This document shows, one piece after another, positions 7,693-15,971 of a stretch of DNA of 64,000 nt. The number at the start of each line of letters is the position of its first letter. Within the stretch, counting starts at the first letter, position 1. Both the position numbers and the translations under genes were made by a program. A model generated the notes under the pieces. That model saw nothing but the letters and a program-made list of their open reading frames with translations, was not told where the DNA came from and ran no database searches. This stretch comes from Bradyrhizobium sp. WD16 (GTDB taxonomy: Bacteria > Pseudomonadota > Alphaproteobacteria > Rhizobiales > Xanthobacteraceae): assembly GCF_024181725.1 (NCBI RefSeq), contig NZ_CP028908.1:4763501-4827500 (forward strand), written 5' to 3'.

Positions 7693-7743
7693 AACGGACG
7701 CTCCAAAGCAACGATCAGCGCAATCTCTATCACACTGTAAGCC

Positions 7744-7779
7744 CGACTGGACACGTTTATAGCGCGACTGGACACGTTT
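7744..7779 (-). promoter_or_regulatory. Tandem operator-like direct repeats
   Basis: The 15-base sequence cgactggacacgttt occurs exactly twice, at 7744-7758 and 7765-7779. The spacing is 21 bases start to start, about two DNA turns, so a protein would bind both on one face. They lie 50-90 bases upstream of the GTG start of the sigma-54 activator and just downstream of a FixK/FNR-type box, where the core promoter is expected. Repression or autoregulation is plausible. They could instead be the end of a lost mobile element. Confidence 0.5.
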
Positions 7780-7781
7780 GT

Positions 7782-7795
7782 TTGACAAGGATCAA
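7782..7795. promoter_or_regulatory. FixK/FNR-type box before the sigma-54 activator
   Basis: TTGACAAGGATCAA fits the rhizobial FixK2/FNR pattern TTG(A/C)-N6-(T/G)CAA. Its centre is about 96 bases upstream of the activator start codon. With activation at -41.5, transcription would begin near 7747. This links gas vesicle control to low oxygen by inference. Confidence 0.5.
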
Positions 7796-7981
7796 TTGAA
7801 GGTTGTCGCGATGCGGCGCGCTATGAAAATTTACCGTCGTTGTTCATCGGATTGTCATCTAATGGTCGACGGCACCGATCGCCGCGCATGATGTTGGTGC
7901 GTCGCGCGCGAGTGTTGCTTCGAATCCAGGTTACACCGGATGATCATGGGTAACGGACGATGGGTGAAGGCTCCGATCTTG

Positions 7982-8050
7982 CTGGTGTCCCTTACGTCCC
8001 GAATGCCGTCGTGGCGTCGGGGAAATGAGGCGGTCATTCGGGGACGGAAC
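7982..8050. repeat. Hairpin repeat, single-hairpin copy
   Basis: This matches the second hairpin of the composite repeat: ctggtgtcc at the left, the inner stem gtcccgaatgcc (7996-8007) pairing with ggtcattcggggac (8032-8045), and ggaac at the right. The first hairpin is not recognisable upstream, so this copy is degraded or represents half an element. It lies just outside the gas vesicle genes. Confidence 0.6.
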
Positions 8051-8264
8051 AACCATTTCGGATCTTTAGCCGGTGGTGAAACGTTCTGCTTGGCGCGTCG
8101 AGCAACGCGGAGCAATTTGCTCGCCGTGCCTCTTCGGCTGCAGACGCGAGGCCAGCCCCGGCGCTGTCGCTGCAACTGAGCTCCGGCAAAGCAAGCGCCG
8201 CGGCGGCACGCGATATCGGCGGTCACGATATCGAATGCCGCCGGCCGGGTGCGTTCAGCCCGGA

Positions 8265-8708
8265 TCACCAGTAATAGTAATAGCGATGGGGCCGCCAGTA
8301 CCGGCGGTAGCCCCAATAATAGCCATAGGGCCGATAGTAGTAGGACCGATAGTAGCGCGTGTAGTAAGGACCGCCGTAATAGACTGGCGGCGGCGCATAA
8401 TAGTAGCTTGGCCCGTAATAGCCGTAATAGCCGTAGCCGTAGGGATAACCGCCGGCGGCGATCGCGCCGCCGATGATGCCCGCGGCAATGCCGCCGGCGA
8501 CGATGCCCGGACCCCAGCCGCCATAGTAGCCCCTGCCCCGCCAGCGCACATCAACGGTGGCCGTGGGCGCGGCCTGTCCTACCGCGCCTATGCTGGTGGG
8601 CAGCATTCCCGCCTTGACGGGCGCTGGTGCCGTCGCCAGCGCCAGTGCCGCAACCGGGATCGCCACCAGGAATTTGCCAATTGTCTGTTTGCCGATCGAC
8701 ATTGCCAT
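8265..8708 (-). CDS. Secreted Tyr/Gly-rich protein
   Basis: A 147-residue protein. It has a Sec signal peptide (basic start, hydrophobic LVAIPVAALALATAPAP, cleavage near AKA-like VKAG at about 33), a glycine-zipper segment (GGIAAGIIGGAIAAGG) and then a tail of about 65 residues made almost only of Tyr, Gly, Arg and Pro with dense YY pairs, ending RYYYYW. Proteins of this kind are common in Bradyrhizobium relatives, have no established function and may be surface-associated. A FixK/FNR-type box lies 76 bases before the start. It is transcribed leftwards, away from the cytochrome gene. Confidence 0.8.
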   Translation of the reverse strand: MAMSIGKQTIGKFLVAIPVAALALATAPAPVKAGMLPTSIGAVGQAAPTATVDVRWRGRGYYGGWGPGIVAGGIAAGIIGGAIAAGGYPYGYGYYGYYGPSYYYAPPPVYYGGPYYTRYYRSYYYRPYGYYWGYRRYWRPHRYYYYW

Positions 8709-8783
8709 CCTCCGACCAAACGAGCACGCTCTCTGGTTGAGAGAGGTGAAACAAAAAACTAGCCGGTGCGGCGAGATCCCCGC

Positions 8784-8797
8784 TTGATCTTGGTCAA
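8784..8797. promoter_or_regulatory. FixK/FNR-type box before the Tyr-rich protein gene
   Basis: TTGATCTTGGTCAA has near-perfect dyad symmetry and fits TTGA-N6-TCAA. It is 76 bases upstream of the Tyr-rich protein start (8708), a distance that suits activation at -41.5 with a short leader. Confidence 0.55.
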
Positions 8798-9020
8798 GTC
8801 CCGTCCCGGGCCCGACCGCGCAGGCGGTGTCGACGCGGCTGGGAGGCTGGCGCTCGATGCGGCGACCGGATTACCTGACGAGGCGAGTGGCTTGCTCGAC
8901 GGTCGGAGGATCTCGACAAGGCGACGAACCGTCGTTTGCCCCGGCGACATTGACCAGTGCCGCCGCCGCATCCGGGGTGCCGAGGGATTGTTGGGCCGGT
9001 GCGCGCGAAAAGGTGCGCCG

Positions 9021-9034
9021 TTGAGACGGATCAA
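9021..9034. promoter_or_regulatory. FixK/FNR-type box before the cytochrome c gene
   Basis: TTGAGACGGATCAA fits TTGA-N6-TCAA and ends 57 bases before the ATG of the cytochrome c gene at 9092. Micro-oxic induction of a cytochrome is a common role of such sites in this bacterial group. Confidence 0.5.
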
Positions 9035-9091
9035 GACGGGGCGATCCGATTGATGAACACTCCGGCGGTGCGCTCCGCAGTGAGGTAACCC

Positions 9092-9454
9092 ATGTCGCGA
9101 TTTCTGATCCTGTTCGGCGTCGTTGCGAGCTCGGTCATCGGCGCAGGTGCCGTCGCGGCTTCGGAGTTCGAGCAGACGCTCATCGCCAAGGGCAGCGCCC
9201 TCGCCCGCTCGGTCTGCGCCCCGTGCCACGTGGTATCGTCGGGCCAGCCATCGGAGCCGCTGCTCAAGAATCCCGGCCCCTCATTCGACCAGATCGCCAA
9301 CAGCGGCGCAGTGGACGCGGACGGCCTCAGGGTCTTCCTGGCGTCGCCGCACGCCGACATGGGCCCTCACGCGCGGATGGCGAACCCGCGGCTCGCGGAT
9401 TACCAGATCGAGCGTCTGGTGGCCTACATCATGAGCCTGCGACGAGCGCGATAA
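9092..9454 (+). CDS. Small periplasmic class I cytochrome c
   Basis: A 120-residue protein. It has a signal peptide (ILFGVVASSVIGAGAVAAS, cleavage near residue 23) and one haem site, CAPCH, at about 42-46. MGPHARM near 91-97 probably supplies the distal Met ligand, and a final helix (YQIERLVAYIMSLR) is typical of mono-haem class I cytochromes. It would carry electrons in the periplasm, with partner unknown. It stands alone, with a FixK/FNR-type box 57 bases upstream, and converges on the PCC-domain gene. Confidence 0.85.
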   Translation: MSRFLILFGVVASSVIGAGAVAASEFEQTLIAKGSALARSVCAPCHVVSSGQPSEPLLKNPGPSFDQIANSGAVDADGLRVFLASPHADMGPHARMANPRLADYQIERLVAYIMSLRRAR

Positions 9455-9468
9455 AGCCCCCGCGCGGT

Positions 9469-10323
9469 TCAGGCGTCGATGATCTCCAGTGCCATCTCGA
9501 ACGTCACCAGCACCGGATTGGCGCCGCGGATCAGCCGGCCGGCATGGATGCCGCCGGTGTCGTCCACCAGACTGATGTCGATGGTCGCGCGCGGCCGGCC
9601 GTCGTCGCCGGGCGAGATGACGCCGTCGCGGATGAAGACCTCGGTGATGTGCGGCTCGACCAGGCGGCCGTCGTCGAATGCCGCGCCGATCAGGCTGCCG
9701 ACTCCGCCGCGGATCACGCCGCGGCGGATTCCCCGTTCGGCGCAGAGCGCTTCGAGCGTGCCGCAGAGATCCTCGTTGGGGCGGATGCGGAGCGCGATGG
9801 CGTTGGCGGCCGTGGCTGCGCCGGTCGCCACCGGCTCGAACAGGCTGAAGTGGGTTTCGGCATCGTCAGTAACGGCGAATGCCGCGCCGTCGAGCAGCCA
9901 GCCGGACAGCGCCAGCGGCGCCGCGGTCCGGGCATGTTCCGGCAGGACATGGCCGCAACCGCGCCTGCCGTCGGCGGCGGTCCAGTGCGCGTGGCAATGC
10001 AGCCAGGGCTCGCCGAGCCGCTGGCCGAAAGTGATGCGTCCCGATGCGCGCTGCACCGGTCCTGCGGCATCGAAGCGGCTGCTGTAGAACACCGCGTGAT
10101 CGGGCGAGGCCGATGGCGCCGGCATCACATAAGCGAGCGTTGACAGCGCGCCCGCTTCAATGGCGAGGACGGCGCTCGATGCGCTCCGCTCGACCAGTGC
10201 TTGGGCGAGTCCCTCCAGCAGCGGCGCGCCGGCGGCGAGCGTAATGGTGACGGGCTCGGCGCGGCAGGGAACGCTGATCAGGCGTTGCGGCGACGCTGGA
10301 CCTGGATGATCGATACGGCGCAT
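9469..10323 (-). CDS. PCC/DUF296 domain protein, two tandem domains
   Basis: A 284-residue protein with two halves that resemble each other. The second half shows the usual PCC/DUF296 pattern (ALRIRPNEDLCGTLEALCAERGI, then RGVIRGGVGSLIGAAFDDG and a late HIHAGRL-like GGIHAGRLIRG). The first half is a more divergent version (VTITLAAGAPLLEGLAQALVER). The family is known from plant AT-hook proteins and stand-alone bacterial proteins, and the bacterial function is not established. The ATG at 10323 lies 9 bases before the acyl-CoA synthetase stop, so the two genes form an operon and may act in one pathway. Confidence 0.7.
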   Translation of the reverse strand: MRRIDHPGPASPQRLISVPCRAEPVTITLAAGAPLLEGLAQALVERSASSAVLAIEAGALSTLAYVMPAPSASPDHAVFYSSRFDAAGPVQRASGRITFGQRLGEPWLHCHAHWTAADGRRGCGHVLPEHARTAAPLALSGWLLDGAAFAVTDDAETHFSLFEPVATGAATAANAIALRIRPNEDLCGTLEALCAERGIRRGVIRGGVGSLIGAAFDDGRLVEPHITEVFIRDGVISPGDDGRPRATIDISLVDDTGGIHAGRLIRGANPVLVTFEMALEIIDA

Positions 10324-10331
10324 GGCGCGGT

Positions 10332-11924
10332 TCAATCGATGATGCCGCGGCGGCGCAATTCGTCCTTGACCATCTGCTTGGGGACCTTGCCGTAGCCGGA
10401 CTTCGGCAGCGCATCCCAGAACACGACCTGACGCGGCAGCTTGTAGCGGGCGACGTGGCTCGCCATGTGCGCCATCACTTCTTCCTCGCTGACATCGCTG
10501 CCGGGACGCCGGACACAGACCGCGATGCCGACCTCGCCCCATTTCGGATCGGGAATCCCGACCACGGCCGCCTCGGTGATCGCGTCGTGGATCAGGAGCT
10601 TTTCCTCGATCTCGCGCGGGTAGATGTTGGAGCCGCCGGAGATATACATGTCCGAGGCGCGCCCGGTGAGATAGACGAAGCCCTCGTGGTCGATGTGGCC
10701 GACATCGCCGGTGCGGAACCAGCCGTTGCGGAAGGCTTTGGCATTGGCCTCCGGGTTGTCGTAATAGCCCGCGAACACCGCCGGACCAATGACGCAGATT
10801 TCGCCGGTCTCGCCCGCGCCGAGCTCCCGCCCAGCGTCATCCTGCACCGAGACCTGCATGCCGATGCGTTCGATGCCGCAGGTGCCGATCCGTCCCGCGA
10901 CGTCGAGACCGTCATGGCCGCGCGGCGGCAGCACGGTGATGTTGCCGGTGACTTCGCCGAGCCCGTAATACTGCACCAGGACCGCGCCGAGTCTGGCGAG
11001 CGCGTTGACCTGGTCCTGGCGATACATCGGCGCGCCAGCATAGATCACATGGCGCAGGCTGGAATGGTCGTGCTGATCGGCGGCCGGATGTTCGACCAGC
11101 ATCTTCAGGATCGTCGGCACGGTGAACATGTTGGTGAGGCGGTGGCGCTCGATCAGGGCGAAGGCGACGGCGGGATCGAGCCTCTCGGTCGGCATCAGCA
11201 CCGTCATGCCGCCGCGCGCCACCACATTGAGCGCGTGAATGCCGGCGCCGTGGGACAGCGGCGCCACCACCAGTTCGCCATCCTCCTCGGTGGTGCCGGG
11301 CATCAGATCGCACAGATGATTGGTGACGACGAAGCTCATCTGGCCGTGCGTGAGCACCGCGGCCTTCGGCTTGCCGGTGGTGCCCGAGGTGAAGAACAGC
11401 CAGCAGGCGGTGTCGGCCTCGACCGACGCATTGGCGATGCGCGCGCCAGGACGGGCCCGGATCAGCGCGTCGGCTGTCGGCGATGAATCTTGCGGCGGCG
11501 CCTCGCCGCTGAGCCAGACGATGGCGAGGCCCGCCGCGGCGAGCGCACGGGCGTGCTCGGGAAAATCGCTCTGGCAGAGAAACAGCCGGGCCTTCGACAC
11601 CTTCGCCATGTAGACGACATCGTCCGGCAGCAGGCGGAAATTGGTCGGCACGAAGACCGCGCCGAGACGGAACGTCGCCAGCATCGCTTCCAGCATCTCG
11701 TTGCTGTTCTTGCTGTGGACCAGCACCGCATCGCCCGGCCCGACGCCGAGGCCGGCCAGTCCGGCCGCGAGCGCCGAGACACGCGCGTCCAGCTCCGACC
11801 AGGTCCAGGAGCGGTCCCGCCAGACCAGCGCCGGCCGCTGCGGAAAGCGCCGGGCGCTCCTGGTGGCGAGATAGGCGAGATTCATCACGCGCCGCGACAT
11901 CGGCGACTGATGGATGGCGGTCAT
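10332..11924 (-). CDS. Acyl-CoA synthetase (AMP-forming), long-chain/medium-chain type
   Basis: A 530-residue member of the ANL adenylating superfamily, which activates a carboxylic acid with ATP and joins it to CoA. The AMP-binding P-loop is FFTSGTTGKPKAAVLTHG. Further motifs are the aromatic-type YYGLGEVTG, the hinge motif GWFRTGDVGHIDHEGFVYLTGR and the C-terminal lysine region PKSGYGKVPKQ, where the catalytic Lys is expected. The ATG at 11924 has GGGGAG eight bases upstream. The substrate cannot be read from sequence. It is upstream of the PCC-domain gene on the same strand. Confidence 0.88.
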   Translation of the reverse strand: MTAIHQSPMSRRVMNLAYLATRSARRFPQRPALVWRDRSWTWSELDARVSALAAGLAGLGVGPGDAVLVHSKNSNEMLEAMLATFRLGAVFVPTNFRLLPDDVVYMAKVSKARLFLCQSDFPEHARALAAAGLAIVWLSGEAPPQDSSPTADALIRARPGARIANASVEADTACWLFFTSGTTGKPKAAVLTHGQMSFVVTNHLCDLMPGTTEEDGELVVAPLSHGAGIHALNVVARGGMTVLMPTERLDPAVAFALIERHRLTNMFTVPTILKMLVEHPAADQHDHSSLRHVIYAGAPMYRQDQVNALARLGAVLVQYYGLGEVTGNITVLPPRGHDGLDVAGRIGTCGIERIGMQVSVQDDAGRELGAGETGEICVIGPAVFAGYYDNPEANAKAFRNGWFRTGDVGHIDHEGFVYLTGRASDMYISGGSNIYPREIEEKLLIHDAITEAAVVGIPDPKWGEVGIAVCVRRPGSDVSEEEVMAHMASHVARYKLPRQVVFWDALPKSGYGKVPKQMVKDELRRRGIID

Positions 11925-12028
11925 GGCGTTCGCTCCCCGGAGCGCCGGCGTCACTTCGGGGGTGTCGTGCGCCGGTCTGCTGTTGAGTTTTGATGCAAGA
12001 CGTCGGCGGCGCAAGTGCGCCGAAGGCT

Positions 12029-12586
12029 TCACGCCATTTGCAGCCGGGCGTCGCGCCGGCGCAGCCAGTGGATGAACGGCACCGTCGCCAGCACCATCAG
12101 CGCCTTGCCGAGGATCTGGCCGGCGAGAAACTGCAGGCTGCCGAATGCGAGCCACAGGAACAGCACGGAATCGGCGACGAGGCCGACGGCGCTGCTCGCC
12201 ACCACCGCGAGCAGCAGTCCGCGCCGCTGCAGCGGCGTATAGACGGCGAAATCGGCCAGCTCCGACAGCGCGAAGGCGACGGCCGAGGCGACGACGAGCT
12301 GGGGCGACGCCAGCCAGGCGGAAATCGCTGCGCCGACGGCGATGGCGGCCAGCCCCGCGGCAGCGCCGAGCCGCCGCTGCACCAGATCGCGCAGCACCAG
12401 CGCAAGACCGACCATCAGGACCCCGCTCGGCGCCATCAGCCCCGGCGCCACCGGCACGAGGCAGGGGCCGTCCGGCGGGCAGATGGTGCCGGCATGCTGG
12501 ATCAGCCAGTTGGCCAACGGGATGCAGGCGATATAGGCGGCCAGGAAAAGGGCGCCCTCGAGCTGGCGCCGGACATCAGGAGTCAT
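12029..12586 (-). CDS. VUT-family membrane protein, probable queuosine-precursor transporter
   Basis: A 185-residue protein with about six hydrophobic segments and no signal peptide. Features of the VUT/YhhQ (DUF165) family include an early GALFLAAYIACIPLANW helix, SELADFAVYTPL and a late LGKALMVLATVPFIHW. YhhQ in E. coli takes up queuosine precursors preQ0 and preQ1. The start lies 41 bases downstream of the queC stop on the same strand, so transport and synthesis of the same modified base are probably coupled. The exact substrate is inferred from family and neighbour. Confidence 0.75.
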   Translation of the reverse strand: MTPDVRRQLEGALFLAAYIACIPLANWLIQHAGTICPPDGPCLVPVAPGLMAPSGVLMVGLALVLRDLVQRRLGAAAGLAAIAVGAAISAWLASPQLVVASAVAFALSELADFAVYTPLQRRGLLLAVVASSAVGLVADSVLFLWLAFGSLQFLAGQILGKALMVLATVPFIHWLRRRDARLQMA

Positions 12587-12627
12587 GGGTTAAACGCTGC
12601 GAATGAAGGAAATTCCGGCGCGGAGCC

Positions 12628-13347
12628 TCAGATTTTGCCGGCGACATAACCTTCCCAGCCCCGGGCGCGCAAGCGGCAGGCCGGGCAGTCGCCGCAGCCG
12701 TAGCCCCAAGCGTGGCGTTCCCCGCGCTCGCCGAGGTAGCAGGTATGGGAGTAGTCGCGGATCAGGTCGACCAGCCCCGCGCCGCCGAGGTCCTCGGCGA
12801 GCTTCCAGGTCTGCGCCTTGTCCAGCCACATCAGCGGGGTGTGCAGCTCGAAATGGCGGGCCATGCCGAGGTCCAGCGCCTTGTTGAGCGCCTTGATGGT
12901 CTCGTCGCGGCAGTCCGGATAGCCGGAATAGTCGGTCTCGCACATGCCGCCGACGACGTGGCCGATGCCGCGGCGATAGGCCAGCGCCGCGGCGAAGGTC
13001 AGGAACACGAGGTTGCGGCCGGGGACGAAGGAGGTCGGCAGCCCGCCCTCGCCGATCTCGATGGCGACGTCGCGCGTCAGGGCGGTATCGGAAATCTCGC
13101 CGAGGGTCGGGATGTCGAGGGTGTGGTTGTCGCCGAGCCGCGCCGCCCAGTCGGTGCGCAGCGCCCGCAGGCCGTCGAGCAGCGCCTCGCGGCAATCGAG
13201 CTCGATGCGGTGGCGCTGGCCGTAGGCGAAGCCGATGGTCTCGACCCGGGCAAAGCGGCCGAGCGCCCAGGCGAGGCAGGTGGCGGAATCCTGGCCGCCG
13301 GAGAACAGCACCAGGGCGGCGTCGTTGCGGATTTGAGCGTCGGTCAT
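12628..13347 (-). CDS. queC: 7-cyano-7-deazaguanine synthase QueC
   Basis: A 239-residue enzyme that makes preQ0 from 7-carboxy-7-deazaguanine, ammonia and ATP in queuosine tRNA modification. It has the PP-loop ATP-binding motif [16 protein letters not shown] near the start and the zinc site [10 protein letters not shown] near the end with an earlier HTCYLG Cys. [15 protein letters not shown] and [15 protein letters not shown] are typical QueC stretches. The start is taken at the ATG that places the PP-loop at residue ~12, as in the family. It forms an operon with the downstream VUT transporter and is divergent from mazG. Confidence 0.93.
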   Translation of the reverse strand: MTDAQIRNDAALVLFSGGQDSATCLAWALGRFARVETIGFAYGQRHRIELDCREALLDGLRALRTDWAARLGDNHTLDIPTLGEISDTALTRDVAIEIGEGGLPTSFVPGRNLVFLTFAAALAYRRGIGHVVGGMCETDYSGYPDCRDETIKALNKALDLGMARHFELHTPLMWLDKAQTWKLAEDLGGAGLVDLIRDYSHTCYLGERGERHAWGYGCGDCPACRLRARGWEGYVAGKI

Positions 13348-13459
13348 CCCCTGCCCATAGCACCGCTCCTTCGCCGCACCAACAATACGCGGGCCCGGTT
13401 GGCGGGGGCCGGCAGATACGGCATAGAACGGAGGCTCCTCTCCTGCTCCGGTGCCGCCT

Positions 13460-14278
13460 ATGACCCCATCCAAAGACCTCCGACAGCTCCTCGACATCAT
13501 GGCGCGCCTGCGCACCCCGGTGACCGGCTGTCCCTGGGACCTCGAGCAGGATTTCTCGACCATCGCGCCCTACACCATCGAGGAGGCCTTCGAAGTCGCC
13601 GACGCGATCACTCGCGGCGATCTCGACGACCTCAAGGACGAACTCGGGGATTTGTTGCTGCAGGTCGTGTTCCATGCCCGGATGGCCGAGGAACAGGGCG
13701 CCTTTGCCTTCGGCGACGTGGTCGAGGCGATCAGCGCCAAGATGATCCGGCGCCACCCACACGTGTTCGGCGAGGCCGCGACCGACACCGACGCCGCCGC
13801 CGTCACCGACACCTGGGCCCGGATCAAGGCCGAGGAGAAGGCGGCGCGCGCGGCGCGGCGCGTGATTGCCGTCTCGCTGCTCGACGGCGTCAAGGCCGGC
13901 CTGCCGGCGCTGACCCGTGCGCTGGAATTGCAGAAGAAGGCCTCGACCGTCGGCTTCGACTGGAATGATCCGCGTGCCGTGCTCGCCAAGATCCGCGAGG
14001 AGGCCGACGAGATCGAGGCGGCGCTCGATCGCGGCGACCGCGCCGAGATGGCGGCGGAGACCGGCGATCTGCTGTTCGCCCTCGTCAATCTCGCGCGCCA
14101 TGCCGGCGCCGATCCGGAGAGCGCGCTGCGCGCCACCAATGTGAAATTCCAACGCCGCTTCGCCCATATCGAGCGCACCCTCGCCGGCCGTGGCATCGCG
14201 CTGGGCGAGGCTTCGCTGGCCGAAATGGACGCGCTGTGGGACGAGGCCAAGCGGCTCGAGCGGGCCGACGCCGACTGA
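13460..14278 (+). CDS. mazG: Nucleoside triphosphate pyrophosphohydrolase MazG
   Basis: A 272-residue protein with two MazG folds. The first contains [28 protein letters not shown] and the metal-binding [20 protein letters not shown]. The second has [15 protein letters not shown] and [15 protein letters not shown]. It hydrolyses nucleoside triphosphates to monophosphates and pyrophosphate and cleans the nucleotide pool. The start at ATG 13460 is chosen because the family begins MTPS; a GTG three codons earlier is possible. It is divergent from queC and convergent with the aldehyde dehydrogenase. Confidence 0.92.
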   Translation: MTPSKDLRQLLDIMARLRTPVTGCPWDLEQDFSTIAPYTIEEAFEVADAITRGDLDDLKDELGDLLLQVVFHARMAEEQGAFAFGDVVEAISAKMIRRHPHVFGEAATDTDAAAVTDTWARIKAEEKAARAARRVIAVSLLDGVKAGLPALTRALELQKKASTVGFDWNDPRAVLAKIREEADEIEAALDRGDRAEMAAETGDLLFALVNLARHAGADPESALRATNVKFQRRFAHIERTLAGRGIALGEASLAEMDALWDEAKRLERADAD

Positions 14279-14290
14279 GCCGACAAGCGA

Positions 14291-14319
14291 CGGGGCGGCG
14301 ACCTGATGCCGCCGCCCCG
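14291..14319. terminator. Hairpin between convergent genes
   Basis: A perfect nine-base stem, cggggcggc (14291-14299) with gccgccccg (14311-14319), and an 11-base loop. It lies 13 bases after the mazG stop and about 35 bases after the stop of the convergent dehydrogenase gene. There is no T-run on either side, so it is at best a weak two-way terminator. Confidence 0.5.
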
Positions 14320-14353
14320 CAACAACTGCTCTTGGCCCGCGAAGGCGCCCCGT

Positions 14354-15802
14354 TCACACCCCGGTCTGGGTGATGAACTTGGTGTTGAAGTAGCCTTCCA
14401 TCGCCTCGGTGCCGCCTTCGGAGCCGTAGCCGGAATCCTTGATGCCGCCGAACGGCACTTCGGGCAGCGCTAGGCCGAAGGAGTTGATCGACACCATGCC
14501 GGCCTCGATGGCCGCGCCGATGGCGGTGGCGGTCTTCGCCGAGCGGGTGAAGGCATAGGAGGCGAGCCCGAAGGGCAGCCGGTTGGCCTCAGCGGCGACC
14601 TCGTCGAAATCCGAGAACGGCGAGATCAGGGCCAGCGGGCCGAACGGCTCCTCGTTCATGGCGCGGGCATCCTTCGGCACGTCGGTGACGACGGTGGGCT
14701 CGAAGAAATAGCCCTTGTTGCCGATGCGATGGCCGCCGGTGGCGACGTTGGCGCCCTTGGCCTTCGCATCCAGCACCATTTCCTCGATGGCGGTGACGCG
14801 GCGCGGATTGGCGAGCGGCCCCATCCGCGAGTCCTTGTCGAGGCCGTTGCCGACCTTGATCTTTCTGGTGTTGGCGACGAACTGATCGATGAACTGGTTG
14901 TAGACGCCCTTCTGCACCAGGAAGCGGGTCGGCGAGATGCAGACCTGGCCGGCATTGCGGTATTTCGCCGCCGCCATGATCTTGGCCGCGGCATCGACGT
15001 CGGCATCGTCGAACACCACCACGGGCGCGTGGCCGCCGAGCTCCATGGTCACGCGCTTCATGTGCAGGCCCGCGAGCGCCGAGAGCTGCTTGCCGACCAC
15101 GGTCGAACCGGTGAAGGAGATCTTGCGGATCACCGGGTGCGGAATGAGGTATTGCGAGATCTCGGACGGCACGCCGTAGACGAGATTGATCACGCCCGCC
15201 GGCACGCCGGCATCGACATAGGCGCGGATCAGTTCGGCCGGCGAAGCCGGCGTCTCTTCCGGAGCCTTGACGATGATCGAGCAGCCCGCGGCCAGCGCCG
15301 CGGAGAGCTTGCGCACCACCTGGTTGATCGGGAAATTCCAGGGCGAGAAGGCGGCGACCGGACCGACCGGCTCCTTGATGGCGAGCTGATAGACGTTCGG
15401 CGCCCGCGCCGGAATGACGCGGCCGTAGGCGCGACGGCCTTCCTCGGCGAACCACTCGATGATGTCGGCAGAGGACAGGGTTTCGGCCTTGGCTTCGGCC
15501 AGCGTCTTGCCCTGCTCCCTGACCATCAGCACGGCGATGGTCTCGGCGCGTTCGCGCATCAGGGCGGCGGCCTTGTGCATGATCTTGGCGCGGTCGAAGG
15601 ACGACACCGCGCGCCACTGCCTGAAGCCACGATCGGCTGCGGCCAGCGCCTCGTCGAGATCGGAGGTGTCGGCATGGGCCACGGTGCCGATGGTTTCCTC
15701 GGTGGCCGGATCGAGCACCGGGATGGTCTTGCCTGAGGCGCTGCCGCGCCACTTTCCGTCGATATGCAGCAATACATCCGAATAGGTCAAAACACTCTCC
15801 AT
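14354..15802 (-). CDS. NAD(P)-dependent aldehyde dehydrogenase, succinate-semialdehyde type
   Basis: A 482-residue aldehyde dehydrogenase. The cofactor region is [19 protein letters not shown], the glycine motif is [11 protein letters not shown], the general base Glu is in TMELGGHAP and the catalytic Cys is in [10 protein letters not shown]. It ends with the usual [15 protein letters not shown]. This pattern fits the succinate-semialdehyde dehydrogenase branch (GabD-like), which oxidises the semialdehyde to succinate in GABA breakdown, but the substrate is inferred. It is monocistronic as far as can be seen, with hflX 169 bases upstream on the same strand. Confidence 0.85.
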   Translation of the reverse strand: MESVLTYSDVLLHIDGKWRGSASGKTIPVLDPATEETIGTVAHADTSDLDEALAAADRGFRQWRAVSSFDRAKIMHKAAALMRERAETIAVLMVREQGKTLAEAKAETLSSADIIEWFAEEGRRAYGRVIPARAPNVYQLAIKEPVGPVAAFSPWNFPINQVVRKLSAALAAGCSIIVKAPEETPASPAELIRAYVDAGVPAGVINLVYGVPSEISQYLIPHPVIRKISFTGSTVVGKQLSALAGLHMKRVTMELGGHAPVVVFDDADVDAAAKIMAAAKYRNAGQVCISPTRFLVQKGVYNQFIDQFVANTRKIKVGNGLDKDSRMGPLANPRRVTAIEEMVLDAKAKGANVATGGHRIGNKGYFFEPTVVTDVPKDARAMNEEPFGPLALISPFSDFDEVAAEANRLPFGLASYAFTRSAKTATAIGAAIEAGMVSINSFGLALPEVPFGGIKDSGYGSEGGTEAMEGYFNTKFITQTGV

Positions 15803-15971
15803 GAAGCGGGGCGAACGAGGCGGGACGTGAGAGACGGCGCGGATGAGATAGCGCCCACCTCCAACGGGTCAAGCCCTTCGGACACGCCGCGGGGCGCCTG
15901 CGCTGCATGGCGGGTGTGTGTGCGTCTCTGGCCGGAAGCGCTGGCGGAAGAAAATTCCGTGGCGCGGGCCG

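Larger units (their letters stand above)
7693..8264. other. Intergenic region with regulatory sites and repeat
   Basis: A gap of 572 bases between the start of the activator gene and the stop of the Tyr-rich protein gene. It holds two direct repeats (7744-7779), a FixK/FNR-type box (7782-7795) and a half-length copy of the hairpin repeat (7982-8050). No credible coding frame is seen in the rest. Confidence 0.7.
8709..9091. other. Divergent intergenic region, two FixK/FNR-type boxes
   Basis: This 383-base gap separates the divergently transcribed Tyr-rich protein and cytochrome c genes. It carries boxes at 8784-8797 and 9021-9034, one near each gene. No coding frame with a credible start or family pattern was found in it. 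Confidence 0.6.

Noticed and set aside
7693..7788. Longer form of the sigma-54 activator starting at TTG 7788
   Set aside because: It would translate the two direct repeats and part of the FixK/FNR box, and the extra 32 residues have no family match; GTG 7692 has a ribosome site.
5299..8050. Insertion sequence bounded by the repeats
   Set aside because: No transposase or recombinase frame lies between copies; the genes there are gas vesicle and regulatory genes.
8759..9229. A 156-residue minus-strand frame between the Tyr-rich and cytochrome genes
   Set aside because: It overlaps the start and signal peptide of the cytochrome gene, has no recognisable domain and no good ribosome site.
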